Both the position numbers and the translations under genes were made by a program. A stretch of 57,085 nt of DNA, taken from NCBI GenBank assembly GCA_910579305.1, contig CAJTTA010000010.1, positions 1 to 57,085 on the forward strand, given 5' to 3'. Numbering within the stretch: position 1 is the first letter of the stretch; every line of letters begins with the position of its first letter. This document shows positions 25,127 to 33,674 of the stretch, one piece after another. The stretch comes from an uncultured Muribaculaceae bacterium (GTDB lineage Bacteria; Bacteroidota; Bacteroidia; Bacteroidales; Muribaculaceae). The notes under the pieces were generated by a model, which saw only the letters and a list, made by a program, of their open reading frames with translations, searched no databases and was not told the origin of the DNA.

Positions 25127-25708
25127 TCACAGTATGCCTATATGCCTGAACATTTCGGCATAGTATGCGGCCTTCTTCTCAAGAGCCAAAGGATATGCCC
25201 GGCTTGTGGAGGGCATGCGCCATATCTCAAGGCCATCTGATGACGTAAGCATCTCACCCATGCGCGGCATGGGGGTGCCTGTGATAGCCGCAATGACCGA
25301 GGCCGCTTTCTCCCCTGTGGTGGCCACGGAGCGGCAATCGGGCATCCTGTCCAGGAGCGAGTGGAGCGGCACCGGCTCGAGAATCTCCAGGTATTTGTCC
25401 GACGCATTGCCTTTCAGTCGCCTCACCTTCCGGCCGGTGTCATTCAAGGCTATGCACCTGTCACAAAGAAGCTGTTTTATTGCATCGAGACAGAACGTCT
25501 TGCCATCGGGATTATAGAGAGCACGCCTGTCACCGAGAAAGATATGGGCCATCATGGGCCAGAAGTCGTTGGTGCGGTTGGGATAATAGAAATCCATGCT
25601 CCAGCGATGCGCTCCGGGAGGGAAAGTGCCCATAATCAGCACACGTGCCCCGGGAGGAATGAACGGAGGCCAGGGGTGGGATTCAATCACAGGTTCTGAA
25701 GTTTCCAT
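25127..25708 (-). CDS. Uracil-DNA glycosylase superfamily protein
   Basis: A 193-residue protein of the UDG/MUG-like fold. It has the N-terminal HPWPPFIPPGARVLIMGTFPP block and YPNRTNDFWPMM, which are typical of a Bacteroidales branch annotated as uracil-DNA-glycosylase-like. The late SVATTGEKA and MPSTSRAYP segments fit the second half of the fold. The classical catalytic GQDPYH motif is replaced by GTFPPG, so activity on uracil is uncertain. An in-frame TTG at 25723 is possible, but the ATG at 25708, with GAAGGAGA about 13-20 bases before it, is preferred. Confidence 0.75.
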   Translation of the reverse strand: METSEPVIESHPWPPFIPPGARVLIMGTFPPGAHRWSMDFYYPNRTNDFWPMMAHIFLGDRRALYNPDGKTFCLDAIKQLLCDRCIALNDTGRKVRRLKGNASDKYLEILEPVPLHSLLDRMPDCRSVATTGEKAASVIAAITGTPMPRMGEMLTSSDGLEIWRMPSTSRAYPLALEKKAAYYAEMFRHIGIL

Positions 25709-26163
25709 ATGAATATAACGCAATCTCCTTCATGTTGTTGCTACTCCGAAGCAGAAATCCCTGTGACATTGCTAAAAACATGAATGAAAGCTGCGCGCTA
25801 TCGCTCTTTTTTTCGTAATTTTGCACAGGATTTGCTTCAAGCCATGGAGTTGGCTATGCAAGTTCTGTAATTTTCTTATGAAGGTGTTATTGGAATCAGC
25901 TTTTTAGTTCAGATCTCGCAAATTTGATATTCCACAAAGATGATTGACAATGGCGTCTGCATCGGTTGCTTATAATCATGCCTCAGGGAGGCATGGATCT
26001 TATAGCACAATCGGTGTGGGGATGCTGTCTCTATCTGTGGAATAGGCAATGCGAGAGCCTGAACTGAGGATAAGACACTATAAGCCCTCACACCTTTTTT
26101 ATTTCACATGCTATTCCGCGGAGGGTAAAGAATAGCACATTTTGTTTCCGCCCGTCGGAACTG
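25709..26163. other. 455-base stretch without a recognisable gene
   Basis: No frame longer than about 60 codons is open. A TAATTTTG box on the plus strand (25816-25823) has no -33 partner and leads only into micro-frames of 8-29 codons. A 60-codon minus-strand frame (25909-26091) has no start signal and an implausible composition. I see no repeat, RNA or terminator. Confidence 0.5.
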
Positions 26164-26664
26164 ATGGAAATTTCTATGAGAAGAGATATATCTGTCAATC
26201 CTGCCACACTCCGGCTCACGATCCATCACCTGGGATGGCTCGTGAGGCTTGAACATCGAGGGAAGAGAATAGGGAGAAGCTATGTGACAGCCGTTTTCAC
26301 TCCGCTGGATCCTCTATCGAGAGATAAAGCCATTCTCAAAGACCTGCTCTCGCACGCTGATTATATGGATTATATGAAGATTGCCGGCTCTTATGTCTCC
26401 TCTCTGGATCTGCCACATGAACAGAGACATGAATTCCCGGCGGGCCACATGCTGATGCTAAAGCCGGCACGCTTGAGAGGAAAGATCTTCAGGAAGATTC
26501 TTGCGAAGGCAAAAGATTATGCCGAGACTCACTTGCCGGCAATAGGCCCTGTAGATATTGACTGTTATCTGGATTATCTGACAGCCGGGGGAATAACCTC
26601 CGAAGCCATATCCGTTATAAGGCTGATCAATGCCGGCTATCCCTCCGGAAATATATCTGAGTGA
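26164..26664 (+). CDS. Protein of unknown function
   Basis: A 166-residue soluble, basic protein with no signal peptide or membrane segment. I recognise no family. The first 50 residues look beta-rich (LRLTIHHLGWLVRLEHRGKRIGRSYV), followed by an acidic helix region and a C-terminal helical part with IFRKILAKAKDYAETHLP. An alternative start is the ATG at 26176 (residue 5). It is isolated between a gene-poor stretch and a tRNA on the other strand, without a recognisable promoter. Codon use looks like that of its neighbours, so I treat it as real but uncertain. Confidence 0.5.
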   Translation: MEISMRRDISVNPATLRLTIHHLGWLVRLEHRGKRIGRSYVTAVFTPLDPLSRDKAILKDLLSHADYMDYMKIAGSYVSSLDLPHEQRHEFPAGHMLMLKPARLRGKIFRKILAKAKDYAETHLPAIGPVDIDCYLDYLTAGGITSEAISVIRLINAGYPSGNISE

Positions 26665-26746
26665 AAGATTGTCTGAATTTTAATGATTTTATCGCGGAGA
26701 AAGCGGATGTTTTTAATTCCGACATTCTCTAAGAGAGTGTTTAAAC

Positions 26747-26783
26747 AAAAAAGGCTGTTAATCAAAACGACTAACAGCCTTTT
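26747..26783 (-). terminator. Terminator of the tRNA-Leu gene
   Basis: A 10-bp stem (GGCTGTTA/TAACAGCC extended by AA/TT) with an 11-base loop is followed on the minus strand by a run of six T. It begins a few bases after the tRNA 3' end. Confidence 0.85.
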
Positions 26784-26786
26784 AAG

Positions 26787-26868
26787 TACCCTGAGCCGGG
26801 GTCGAACCGGCACGGATTGCTCCATCGGTGTTTGAGACCGACGCGTCTACCGATTCCGCCATCAGGGC
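26787..26868 (-). tRNA. tRNA-Leu, anticodon CAA
   Basis: An 82-base class II tRNA. The acceptor arms GCCCTGA/TCAGGGT pair with a G1-U72 wobble, as in some other leucine tRNAs, and the discriminator is A; CCA is not encoded. The D-arm region GGCGGAATCGGTAGACGC is typical of tRNA-Leu. The anticodon stem TCGGT/ACCGA encloses CTCAAAC, giving anticodon CAA that reads UUG. A long variable arm and a T-arm with GGTTCGACC follow. Confidence 0.95.
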
Positions 26869-26879
26869 CTTTTCCGCTG

Positions 26880-26887
26880 CAAAGGTA
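26880..26887 (-). promoter_or_regulatory. Putative -7 box for tRNA-Leu
   Basis: Minus-strand TACCTTTG lies 11 bases before the tRNA 5' end. No clear -33 element is seen. Confidence 0.45.
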
Positions 26888-26973
26888 ATACTTTTTTGGC
26901 ATTTATGCCTTATTTACCTCAATTTTTTTGCAGCAGAGATGTTTTCTACGATATGCCTTCATACATCCCGCAA

Positions 26974-27264
26974 TCAGGGATTATAGAGATCTTTGTTGTA
27001 GAAATCAAGAATGGCATAAGCCGATTCTCGCAGCTGCACTGCCTGCGAATGAGGATTCAGTCGTATGGCAGCGTTGTAGTCATTGATGGCCTCGGCCCGG
27101 TGGCCGGCACGCCAGTGCAGCATGCCCCGCTCCACGAGAATACCCTCGCTCAGCGCAGGGTCGTCGCCGGCAGTGACAAGTAGTTGACCATAAGCCTCGA
27201 TAGCGGTCACGGCATCCCCGGAGGCTTCGTATGCCTGCTTGATTTTTTCGATGGAAAGTGTCAT
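26974..27264 (-). CDS. Small tetratricopeptide-repeat protein
   Basis: A 96-residue all-helical protein containing about two TPR units: AYEASGDAVTAIEAYGQLLVTAG and WRAGHRAEAINDYNAAIRLNPHS. It has no signal peptide, so a cytosolic scaffold role is inferred. A longer open frame to 27426 shadows the DUF4465 gene; the ATG at 27264 leaves an 11-base gap to that gene. It is the last gene of the murI-side transcript and lies next to the tRNA gene. Confidence 0.75.
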   Translation of the reverse strand: MTLSIEKIKQAYEASGDAVTAIEAYGQLLVTAGDDPALSEGILVERGMLHWRAGHRAEAINDYNAAIRLNPHSQAVQLRESAYAILDFYNKDLYNP

Positions 27265-27275
27265 GTCAGCAGCAA

Positions 27276-28082
27276 TTAATCTTCCGGTAAAATGGCAGCC
27301 ACGCTCAGGCGGTCGATGGCAAAGTAGGAAGGGGTGTTCATGCCCCACTGGCCGGTATCGCTTGAGTCGAGAGTAAAGTATAATTCTTTCACACTGCCCA
27401 GGGAAGAGAGATCCATGCTTGTCCACGCATCGAGCAGCTCGGGCGACTCGCCACGATAGTCAGCGAGATAAATCTCAGCCGTCGATTCTGTGTCATCGGC
27501 ATGCACGCCGTGAGCTGTGAGGCGGAACCAGTCTCCCTCTGCAAAGGGACGGCTGAACGCATTGCCATCTTTTATTGTGTAATAAGCATAGCAGGTGAGC
27601 TGCACGTATACATTCTTCGGTGAGAATGGGAGGGGCGCAGAGGTAGCGTCCTTGGCATATGTGATGCGGCATGTGCGGTCGGAGGCAGGGGTTGACTCAT
27701 TTTCCTGAGTGTCCCAGAATGCCACTATGTAGGGAGTGCCCACTCCTGCCTTGCCGCCTCGGGAGGGAACCTGGAAACTATTGTTCAGCCAGTCGGTCAC
27801 GGTGGAATAGTCAAGTCCTGCCCAGCGTGCAGGGGTGAAACCTCTCCACACAAGACCCCACGGGCCTATCTCTCCTTCATGATTAAACTGAAGATACTGC
27901 AGGGCAAATGAGTTATTGGATGCGACATCAGTCCATACTCCGTCGGCAGAATATTGCAGCGGTGTCTGTCCCATGTCGGCAGTGATGACCACAGGGTCGT
28001 CATCATCGCTGCAAGATGGCAAGACACTTAGAAGAGGCAAGAGAATGAGGAGGAGGAAATGACGCAGGGTGAATGTATTCAT
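27276..28082 (-). CDS. DUF4465 lipoprotein
   Basis: A 268-residue lipoprotein with lipobox LPSC (Cys24). The next residues are SDDDD, which fits the acidic surface-export signal described for Bacteroidetes lipoproteins. The body shows DUF4465 features, including the ending DTGQWGMNTPSYFAIDRL. Family members are often large-molecule or cofactor binding proteins near TonB receptors; no receptor is near here. It starts 17 bases after murI, so it is probably cotranscribed with it. Confidence 0.85.
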   Translation of the reverse strand: MNTFTLRHFLLLILLPLLSVLPSCSDDDDPVVITADMGQTPLQYSADGVWTDVASNNSFALQYLQFNHEGEIGPWGLVWRGFTPARWAGLDYSTVTDWLNNSFQVPSRGGKAGVGTPYIVAFWDTQENESTPASDRTCRITYAKDATSAPLPFSPKNVYVQLTCYAYYTIKDGNAFSRPFAEGDWFRLTAHGVHADDTESTAEIYLADYRGESPELLDAWTSMDLSSLGSVKELYFTLDSSDTGQWGMNTPSYFAIDRLSVAAILPED

Positions 28083-28099
28083 CGAGTATAGATTAGAGA

Positions 28100-28918
28100 T
28101 TATAATTCAATATGAGCTGATTCCACTTCCTGACCGAGAAACAGGCCGGCGAGAGAATCAAATTTGTCAGGATTTTCTGTAGAAAAGAATCGGCAGGAGC
28201 CTGTCCGGCCGATGCGCGAATGCATCTCCGGATGCCGCCGCATATAGTCGGCAAGACTGCGGGCCACCAGCTCTCCCTGGGAGAGAATGCGGCACGATGC
28301 GGGGGCATACTTGCGGATCTTGTCGATGAGTATGGGATAGTGGGTGCATCCGAGCACTATGGTGTCGATAAGCGGATCGGCACTGATAAGCATATCGAGA
28401 TATTTCTTCACAAAATAATCGGCTCCGGCCTCATGGCTTTCACGGTTTTCCACAAGAGGCACCCACATGGGGGCCGCCACTTCCGTGACACTCATTTCAG
28501 GAGCGAGCTTCGCCACTTCCATCTGGTAAGAATGCGAGGCCACGGTGCCCGGAGTGGCAAGCACACCCACATGACCTGTAGTGCTCACGGCCGGAAGGGC
28601 CTCCACCGTGGGGCGTATCACTCCGAGCACACGCCGTGAGGGATCGGCCGTGAAGGGGAGCACTTTCTGCTGAATGGATCGCAAGGCCTTGGCCGAGGCT
28701 GTGTTACAGGCAAGAATCACCAACGGGCATCCGAGTCCGAAGAGACAGTCTACAGCCTGCCGCGTAAACTCCGTCACTACCTGGAATGAACGTGTGCCAT
28801 AAGGAGCACGGGCATTATCTCCCAGATAGACATAATCATATTGCGGGAGAAGATGCCGCAGGGCCTTGAGAATAGTAAGCCCCCCGTAACCTGAGTCGAA
28901 GACACCTATGGGATTCAT
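28100..28918 (-). CDS. murI: Glutamate racemase
   Basis: A 272-residue enzyme making D-glutamate for peptidoglycan. The two catalytic cysteines are C71 in ACNTASAKAL and C191 in LGCTHYPIL, and the N-terminus GVFDSGYGGLTIL and GDNARAPYG are family hallmarks. Length is normal. It lies downstream of the two OmpH genes with an 87-base gap that holds a strong hairpin, a conserved Bacteroidales order that links cell wall precursors to outer-membrane assembly genes. Confidence 0.97.
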   Translation of the reverse strand: MNPIGVFDSGYGGLTILKALRHLLPQYDYVYLGDNARAPYGTRSFQVVTEFTRQAVDCLFGLGCPLVILACNTASAKALRSIQQKVLPFTADPSRRVLGVIRPTVEALPAVSTTGHVGVLATPGTVASHSYQMEVAKLAPEMSVTEVAAPMWVPLVENRESHEAGADYFVKKYLDMLISADPLIDTIVLGCTHYPILIDKIRKYAPASCRILSQGELVARSLADYMRRHPEMHSRIGRTGSCRFFSTENPDKFDSLAGLFLGQEVESAHIEL

Positions 28919-28940
28919 ATCGTCACAACCTATACGAGCG

Positions 28941-28978
28941 GCATGTGCGCCGAGGCCTGAAAGTCCTGGCGCACATGC
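28941..28978 (-). other. Intercistronic hairpin between ompH and murI
   Basis: A perfect 11-bp inverted repeat (GCATGTGCGCC at 28941-28951, GGCGCACATGC at 28968-28978), extendable by AGG/CCT pairs inside the loop. No T tract follows on the minus strand, so processing or differential mRNA stability is more likely than full termination. Confidence 0.6.
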
Positions 28979-29005
28979 TTGACAAGTATTTAGATCTTTT
29001 ATTTA

Positions 29006-29506
29006 TCACTTGAGGCCGAGGCGCGCGCGCACCAGAGGAGTGATGTCTTCGGCAGGAGAAGAGAAATACAGCACGGCACCTTTTTCCTGAATAACAGTGA
29101 AGCCGTTCTCCTTGCCTATTGACTGGATTGCAGTCTGCACCTGCTGATAGACAGGAGCCAAAGCCTCCTGCTGGGCCTTGCTGAGATCCTGCTGAGCCAT
29201 CTGCTGGAACTCGGCCAGCTTCTGGTCATAAGTCTGCAGCTCCTGCATGCGACGGTCTTTCACGGGCTGCGGAGTGTCGGCAGGAAGATTCTGCAACTCT
29301 TCAAGCTTGGTCTGCGCCTCCTTCATCAGCTTTTGGTACTCTTCATCATACTTCTTTGCCTTGGCATCTACGTCAGCCTGGGCAGCTTTGAATGCAGGCA
29401 GATCCTGAATGATAGTCTGCACGTCGACGAGTCCGATTTTCACATTCTGGGCAGCGGCCAGCATAGGGAGAGCCAAAGCCAGTGAGAGCAAGATTTTCTT
29501 AATCAT
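29006..29506 (-). CDS. OmpH/Skp family periplasmic chaperone (second copy)
   Basis: A 166-residue protein with a signal peptide (cleavage after MLAAA, near residue 19) and the OmpH start IGLVDVQTIIQDLPAF. A long charged, Gln-rich coiled coil (about 45-125) and a conserved end GFTVIQEKGAVLYFSS follow. Skp-type chaperones hold unfolded outer-membrane proteins on the way to BamA. It is one of two consecutive copies below bamA, in the same operon. Confidence 0.9.
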   Translation of the reverse strand: MIKKILLSLALALPMLAAAQNVKIGLVDVQTIIQDLPAFKAAQADVDAKAKKYDEEYQKLMKEAQTKLEELQNLPADTPQPVKDRRMQELQTYDQKLAEFQQMAQQDLSKAQQEALAPVYQQVQTAIQSIGKENGFTVIQEKGAVLYFSSPAEDITPLVRARLGLK

Positions 29507-29581
29507 TGTAAGTGGTATTGTATTAGTTGTTATATTAGATATCCATTAAAGAGAGATAGCAACAGAGTGATGAATTTCGCC

Positions 29582-30097
29582 TTACTTGGAATATCCGAGC
29601 TTGGCGAGCACTTCATTGCTCACATCTATTCTCGGACTTGCAAAGATTATGCCGGCAGATGAGGCACGGTCGAATATCACCTGATATCCTTTCTCTTCCG
29701 CCACTTTCTTCACCGCGTTGTACACTTCTTCCTGTATGGGCTTGATGAGCGACTGGCGCTTCTTGAAGAGCTCGCCCTCAGGCCCGAAATACTTGTATTT
29801 GAGATCGGTCACTTCCTTCTCCTTAGCCACGATTTCCTCCTCGCGCTTCTTCTTCTGGTCATCGGTGAGGAACACGCGCTCGCTCTGATAATTCCTATAT
29901 AGAGTCTCGGCTTCCTTGCTTAGTTCCGTCACCTCCTTTTCCCAGCGGAGAGACACCTGATTCAGTTGCTCATTGGCCATCTCATAGGCCGGCACATTAC
30001 GCAGGATGTAATCCATGTCTATGAGAGCGAATTTCTGAGCCGAAGCGCCCAGGACTGCTCCAAGCAGGATTATGAGAGGTAAGAGTGTTTTCTTCAT
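29582..30097 (-). CDS. OmpH/Skp family periplasmic chaperone (first copy)
   Basis: A 171-residue protein with a signal peptide (cleavage after ASA, near residue 20) and the family start FALIDMDYILRNVPAYE. A long coiled coil (about 45-125, rich in Glu and Lys) and the conserved end GYQVIFDRASSAGIIFASP follow. It sits directly downstream of bamA (104-base gap) and upstream of the second copy. The coiled-coil composition differs between the two (Glu/Lys-rich here, Gln/Ala-rich in the other), hinting at divided roles. Confidence 0.92.
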   Translation of the reverse strand: MKKTLLPLIILLGAVLGASAQKFALIDMDYILRNVPAYEMANEQLNQVSLRWEKEVTELSKEAETLYRNYQSERVFLTDDQKKKREEEIVAKEKEVTDLKYKYFGPEGELFKKRQSLIKPIQEEVYNAVKKVAEEKGYQVIFDRASSAGIIFASPRIDVSNEVLAKLGYSK

Positions 30098-30201
30098 TGC
30101 AATTATTGGTTTGATGTTGAAGATAAGACAATTTCAGACGGGTGAAAGTTTATAGCCAGTCAAACTTATTTCTTCTCTTCATGCCGGTCAGGGTCATTAC
30201 A

Positions 30202-32844
30202 TCAGAATTCCTGACCGAGGATGAAGTGGAAATGACTGCCCCCCTTCTGGCCATACACATAGTCGAAGCCATAGGCCCAGTCTATACCCAGGAATCCTAC
30301 CATGGGCAGATATATGCGCAGACCCGCACCGGCCGAACGCTTGAGATCGAAGGGAGAGAAATCCTTCACGGAAGTCCAGGCATTGCCCGCCTCGGCAAAG
30401 GCTATGGCATATATCGTGGTGGAGGGCTGAAGCATCAGCGGGAAATGCAGCTCGAAGGTGAATCGGCCATAAGCGTAGCCCTCCTTACCCCAGGGGGTGA
30501 ACTGTCCGTTCTCATAGCCGCGCATGCCCACGGTCTCCTGCGCATAGGTATATCCGCCTGTCATGCCGTCGCCACCCACATAGAATGTCTCAAAGGGGGT
30601 GCGTAAATACTTGTTGTAAGACCCGAGCAATCCGAAATCGGCACGCGACATGAGCACGAGCGTCCATTGTCCGTCAGGATCGGTGAGCGGTGTGTAAGTG
30701 CGCGCCTTGAACTTGAGCTTCCAGTATTCAATCCAGCGATACATCTCCTTCTTCGCGGCCGAAGAGTTCTGCTCCGTAGCCTGCTCATAGAGTCCGGCCC
30801 AGTTCTTGTCGCGGAAGAGGCTCCAGGGAGGAGTGATCTGGAGGCCCAGAGAGAATGTCGATCCGCGACGGGTATAGAGCGGATTGTCTATCGATGAGCG
30901 AGCCAGAGTCAGGCCGAGTGTGAGCGAATTGGAGGTGCCGTTGTTCATGTAATAGAGGTAATCCCAGTTTTTCAGGTAATACCACTGATACGTGAGGTCG
31001 GCATTGAACGTGAAGTAGTCATCAGGCCACGACAGACGCTTGCCGAAGCCCACCGTCACGGCAGCCATCTGCAGGATCTTATTGGGGTCATAGGCATTCT
31101 GGTAGGAATAATCCCATGCGTTGGAGCCAAAGCCATATGAGGTGCCCCACATCGGGTTGGTGAGCACGTTGCCAAAGTTGTCGTTGTAGTAAGAGGAGTT
31201 GACGCCTGTCTGGCGTGAGTAATACGCACTCACACTGAGCGAATTGGGACGTTTGCCTCCAAACCATGGATCAAGGAAGGATATGGAGTAGCTCTGATAG
31301 TACTTGGCATTTGTCTGAGCAGAGATTGTAAACGTCTGGCCCTCACCCTGAGGAATCAGACCCCTGTATGTGGACGGATGGAAGAGATTCTTGATCGAGA
31401 AGTTAGTAAACTTCAGGGCAAGCTTGCCCGTTATGCCTGTCTGGCCCCATCCGGCCGAGAACTCAATCTGGTCATTGGCCTTCGACTCAAGGTTGAAGAG
31501 AATGTCCACCGTGCCGTCATTCTCGTTAGGCTGAGGCACGGGAGCTATCGTCTCCGGATTGAAGTGGCCGCTCTGCGCTATCTCGCGCGCCGAACGTATC
31601 AGGTCGGTCTTATTGAAGAGCTCGCCCGGGCGCACTCGCAGCTCGCGGCGTATCACCTTCTCATACAAGCGGTCATTACCATTGATTATCACATTGTTTA
31701 TACGGGCCTGAGGGCCTTCAAGCACACGCATCTGGAGAGCTATGGAGTCGCCATGTATATTCTCCTCTATGGGTATGAGCTGGAAGAAAAGATAGCCATT
31801 ATCCATATATAGGTTGGCCACAGCGTCATCATCCTCCTGCGTGCGCTTGATGAGCCGCTTCTGATTATATACTTCTCCCGGATAAATGCCGAGAAGCTCC
31901 TGGAGCACCTCTGTGGGATAGACCGTATTGCCCACCCAGTTGATGCCGGATATATAATACCTGGGGCCTTCCTCCACCTTTATGTGCACGTCCACACGAT
32001 TGTCGGAATAAGAAGTGACCGTATCGGATACAATACGCGCATCGCGATAGCCCAACTCATTGTATTTCTGTATGATGCGGAGGAGGTCGTCGGCGTAATC
32101 CTGCTCCACGAATTTCTTCTGCTTGAAAAGATTGAGAAGATTGCCGTTCTCATTAGTCTTCTTCATGGCACGCTTCACTGCGCCATCGGAGAGTACTTCA
32201 TTGCCTTCGACATAAATCTTGTGCACCTTCATTTTGTTGGCCCTGTTTACATCGAATATCAGTATCACCTGATTCTCCTTGCTGAGATCCGGCTGCTGGA
32301 TTACCTTGACCACGGCATTCTTGAAGCCTTTGGCTGCGTAATATTTCTCCACAATCTGCTTTGCACGGGCCACACCGTTGGGTGTGAGCTGATAACCGTC
32401 AGGCATATTCAGCCTTTCCTTCAGGTCTTTGATCTCCCCCCCCTTTGCCCCGCGGAATTCAAGAGAGGAAAGACGCGGCTGCGTCTTGAGGCATATCTCA
32501 AGCCACACCTTGTCGCCCACTATTTTCTCGGCCTTTATCTGCACGCTTGAATAGAGGCCCTGCCTGTAGAGCCTCTTCACGGCATTGGTTATCGCCGTGC
32601 CCGGCACCTCCACCTTGTCGCCTATCGACAGAGAAGTGTAGCCTATCACATAATCATCTTCGGAACCCGCCGGAAGGCCTGACACTTTTATGCCGGCTAT
32701 CTCATAGCTCTTGGGCATGAGAGTATACACCACATTGGGGTTATATATGGTATCCTGAGCCTCAACAGGTTCAAGAGCACGGCCGGGAATTATGCCGAGC
32801 AGCAATGCTATCGCAGCGAGAAATATCTTAAGAGATGGCTTCAT
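30202..32844 (-). CDS. bamA: Outer-membrane protein assembly factor BamA
   Basis: An 880-residue Omp85 protein. After a signal peptide come five POTRA-like repeats to about residue 440, with typical segments such as VHKIYVEGNEVLSDGAVKRA and NVIINGNDRLYEKVIRREL. The 16-strand barrel follows, including the terminal strands LRIYLPMVGFLGIDWAYGF and a C-terminal Phe (GQEF). It inserts beta-barrel proteins in the outer membrane. The context is the conserved uppS-bamA-ompH-ompH-murI order. Between POTRA 5 and the barrel, DILFNLESKANDQIEFSAGWGQ marks the transition. Confidence 0.96.
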   Translation of the reverse strand: MKPSLKIFLAAIALLLGIIPGRALEPVEAQDTIYNPNVVYTLMPKSYEIAGIKVSGLPAGSEDDYVIGYTSLSIGDKVEVPGTAITNAVKRLYRQGLYSSVQIKAEKIVGDKVWLEICLKTQPRLSSLEFRGAKGGEIKDLKERLNMPDGYQLTPNGVARAKQIVEKYYAAKGFKNAVVKVIQQPDLSKENQVILIFDVNRANKMKVHKIYVEGNEVLSDGAVKRAMKKTNENGNLLNLFKQKKFVEQDYADDLLRIIQKYNELGYRDARIVSDTVTSYSDNRVDVHIKVEEGPRYYISGINWVGNTVYPTEVLQELLGIYPGEVYNQKRLIKRTQEDDDAVANLYMDNGYLFFQLIPIEENIHGDSIALQMRVLEGPQARINNVIINGNDRLYEKVIRRELRVRPGELFNKTDLIRSAREIAQSGHFNPETIAPVPQPNENDGTVDILFNLESKANDQIEFSAGWGQTGITGKLALKFTNFSIKNLFHPSTYRGLIPQGEGQTFTISAQTNAKYYQSYSISFLDPWFGGKRPNSLSVSAYYSRQTGVNSSYYNDNFGNVLTNPMWGTSYGFGSNAWDYSYQNAYDPNKILQMAAVTVGFGKRLSWPDDYFTFNADLTYQWYYLKNWDYLYYMNNGTSNSLTLGLTLARSSIDNPLYTRRGSTFSLGLQITPPWSLFRDKNWAGLYEQATEQNSSAAKKEMYRWIEYWKLKFKARTYTPLTDPDGQWTLVLMSRADFGLLGSYNKYLRTPFETFYVGGDGMTGGYTYAQETVGMRGYENGQFTPWGKEGYAYGRFTFELHFPLMLQPSTTIYAIAFAEAGNAWTSVKDFSPFDLKRSAGAGLRIYLPMVGFLGIDWAYGFDYVYGQKGGSHFHFILGQEF

Positions 32845-32882
32845 ATCGTGGATAAGGGGTCAGAGCGTAGAGAGAGATGGAG

Positions 32883-33674
32883 TCAGAGATGAGATGATTT
32901 TACTTGGTCGCCGGTCTTGCCGAAGCGCCTTTCGCGACCTTGATAGTTTATAAGGGCCTCCAGATAGGCCGATTTATCGAAATCAGGCCACAGGGTAGGA
33001 GTGAAATATAGTTCGGAGTAGGCTGCCTGCCAGAGCAGATAATTGGAGATACGTTCCTCGCCGCCGGTGCGTATGAGCAGATCGGGATCGGGCATGCCTT
33101 GAGTGTGGAGATGCCTGGCCAGAGTCTCTTCAGAAATATCTGAAAGGCTTAGACTTCCCTCTGCCACGGCACGAGCTATCTCGGATGCAGCGCGCGTCAG
33201 CTCCCTGCGTCCGGAGTAAGAGAGTGCGAGCGTGAGGGTAAGGCCGGTACATTCGGCCGTGGCCACCTCGCAGGCATGGAGCCGGTTCCAGGCCTCTTCA
33301 GGCATCCGCTCCAGGTCGCCTATAAGGCGGAGATGCACATTATTCTTCACCAGGTCGGGAGTCTCCTGCTGAATGGCCATGCCTATAAGATGCATGAGTA
33401 CGTCCACTTCCTGCTGCGGGCGATTCCAGTTCTCGGTAGAGAATGCGTAAAGAGTGAGGAAATCTATGCCGAGATCGGAAGAGAGCTCCGTGGCCAGACG
33501 CACACTCTTCACCCCCTCATAGTGGCCGGCCGAACGGTCAAGGCCACGGGCTTGCGCCCAACGGCCGTTGCCATCCATTATCATGGCTACATGACGCGGC
33601 AACCGGCTCAGGTCGAGACGGTCGAGCTGTGGCTTAAGCTCTTTCATGCCCGGTGCTTGCAGATTCATAGTCAT
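32883..33674 (-). CDS. uppS: Isoprenyl transferase (undecaprenyl diphosphate synthase)
   Basis: A 263-residue cis-prenyltransferase. The catalytic Asp34 lies in AMIMDGNGRWA, followed by GHYEGVKSVR and the C-terminal DLLIRTGGEERISNYLLWQAAYSELYF block. It makes the C55 lipid carrier for peptidoglycan and surface glycans. Its ATG overlaps the stop of the DUF6089 gene by 4 bases (ATGA), which supports this start over the internal ATG at residue 10. bamA follows after 38 bases. Confidence 0.97.
   Translation of the reverse strand: MTMNLQAPGMKELKPQLDRLDLSRLPRHVAMIMDGNGRWAQARGLDRSAGHYEGVKSVRLATELSSDLGIDFLTLYAFSTENWNRPQQEVDVLMHLIGMAIQQETPDLVKNNVHLRLIGDLERMPEEAWNRLHACEVATAECTGLTLTLALSYSGRRELTRAASEIARAVAEGSLSLSDISEETLARHLHTQGMPDPDLLIRTGGEERISNYLLWQAAYSELYFTPTLWPDFDKSAYLEALINYQGRERRFGKTGDQVKSSHL

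Noticed and set aside
25909..26091. 60-codon minus-strand frame
   Set aside because: Short, no start signal, no recognisable motif and no neighbour to join.
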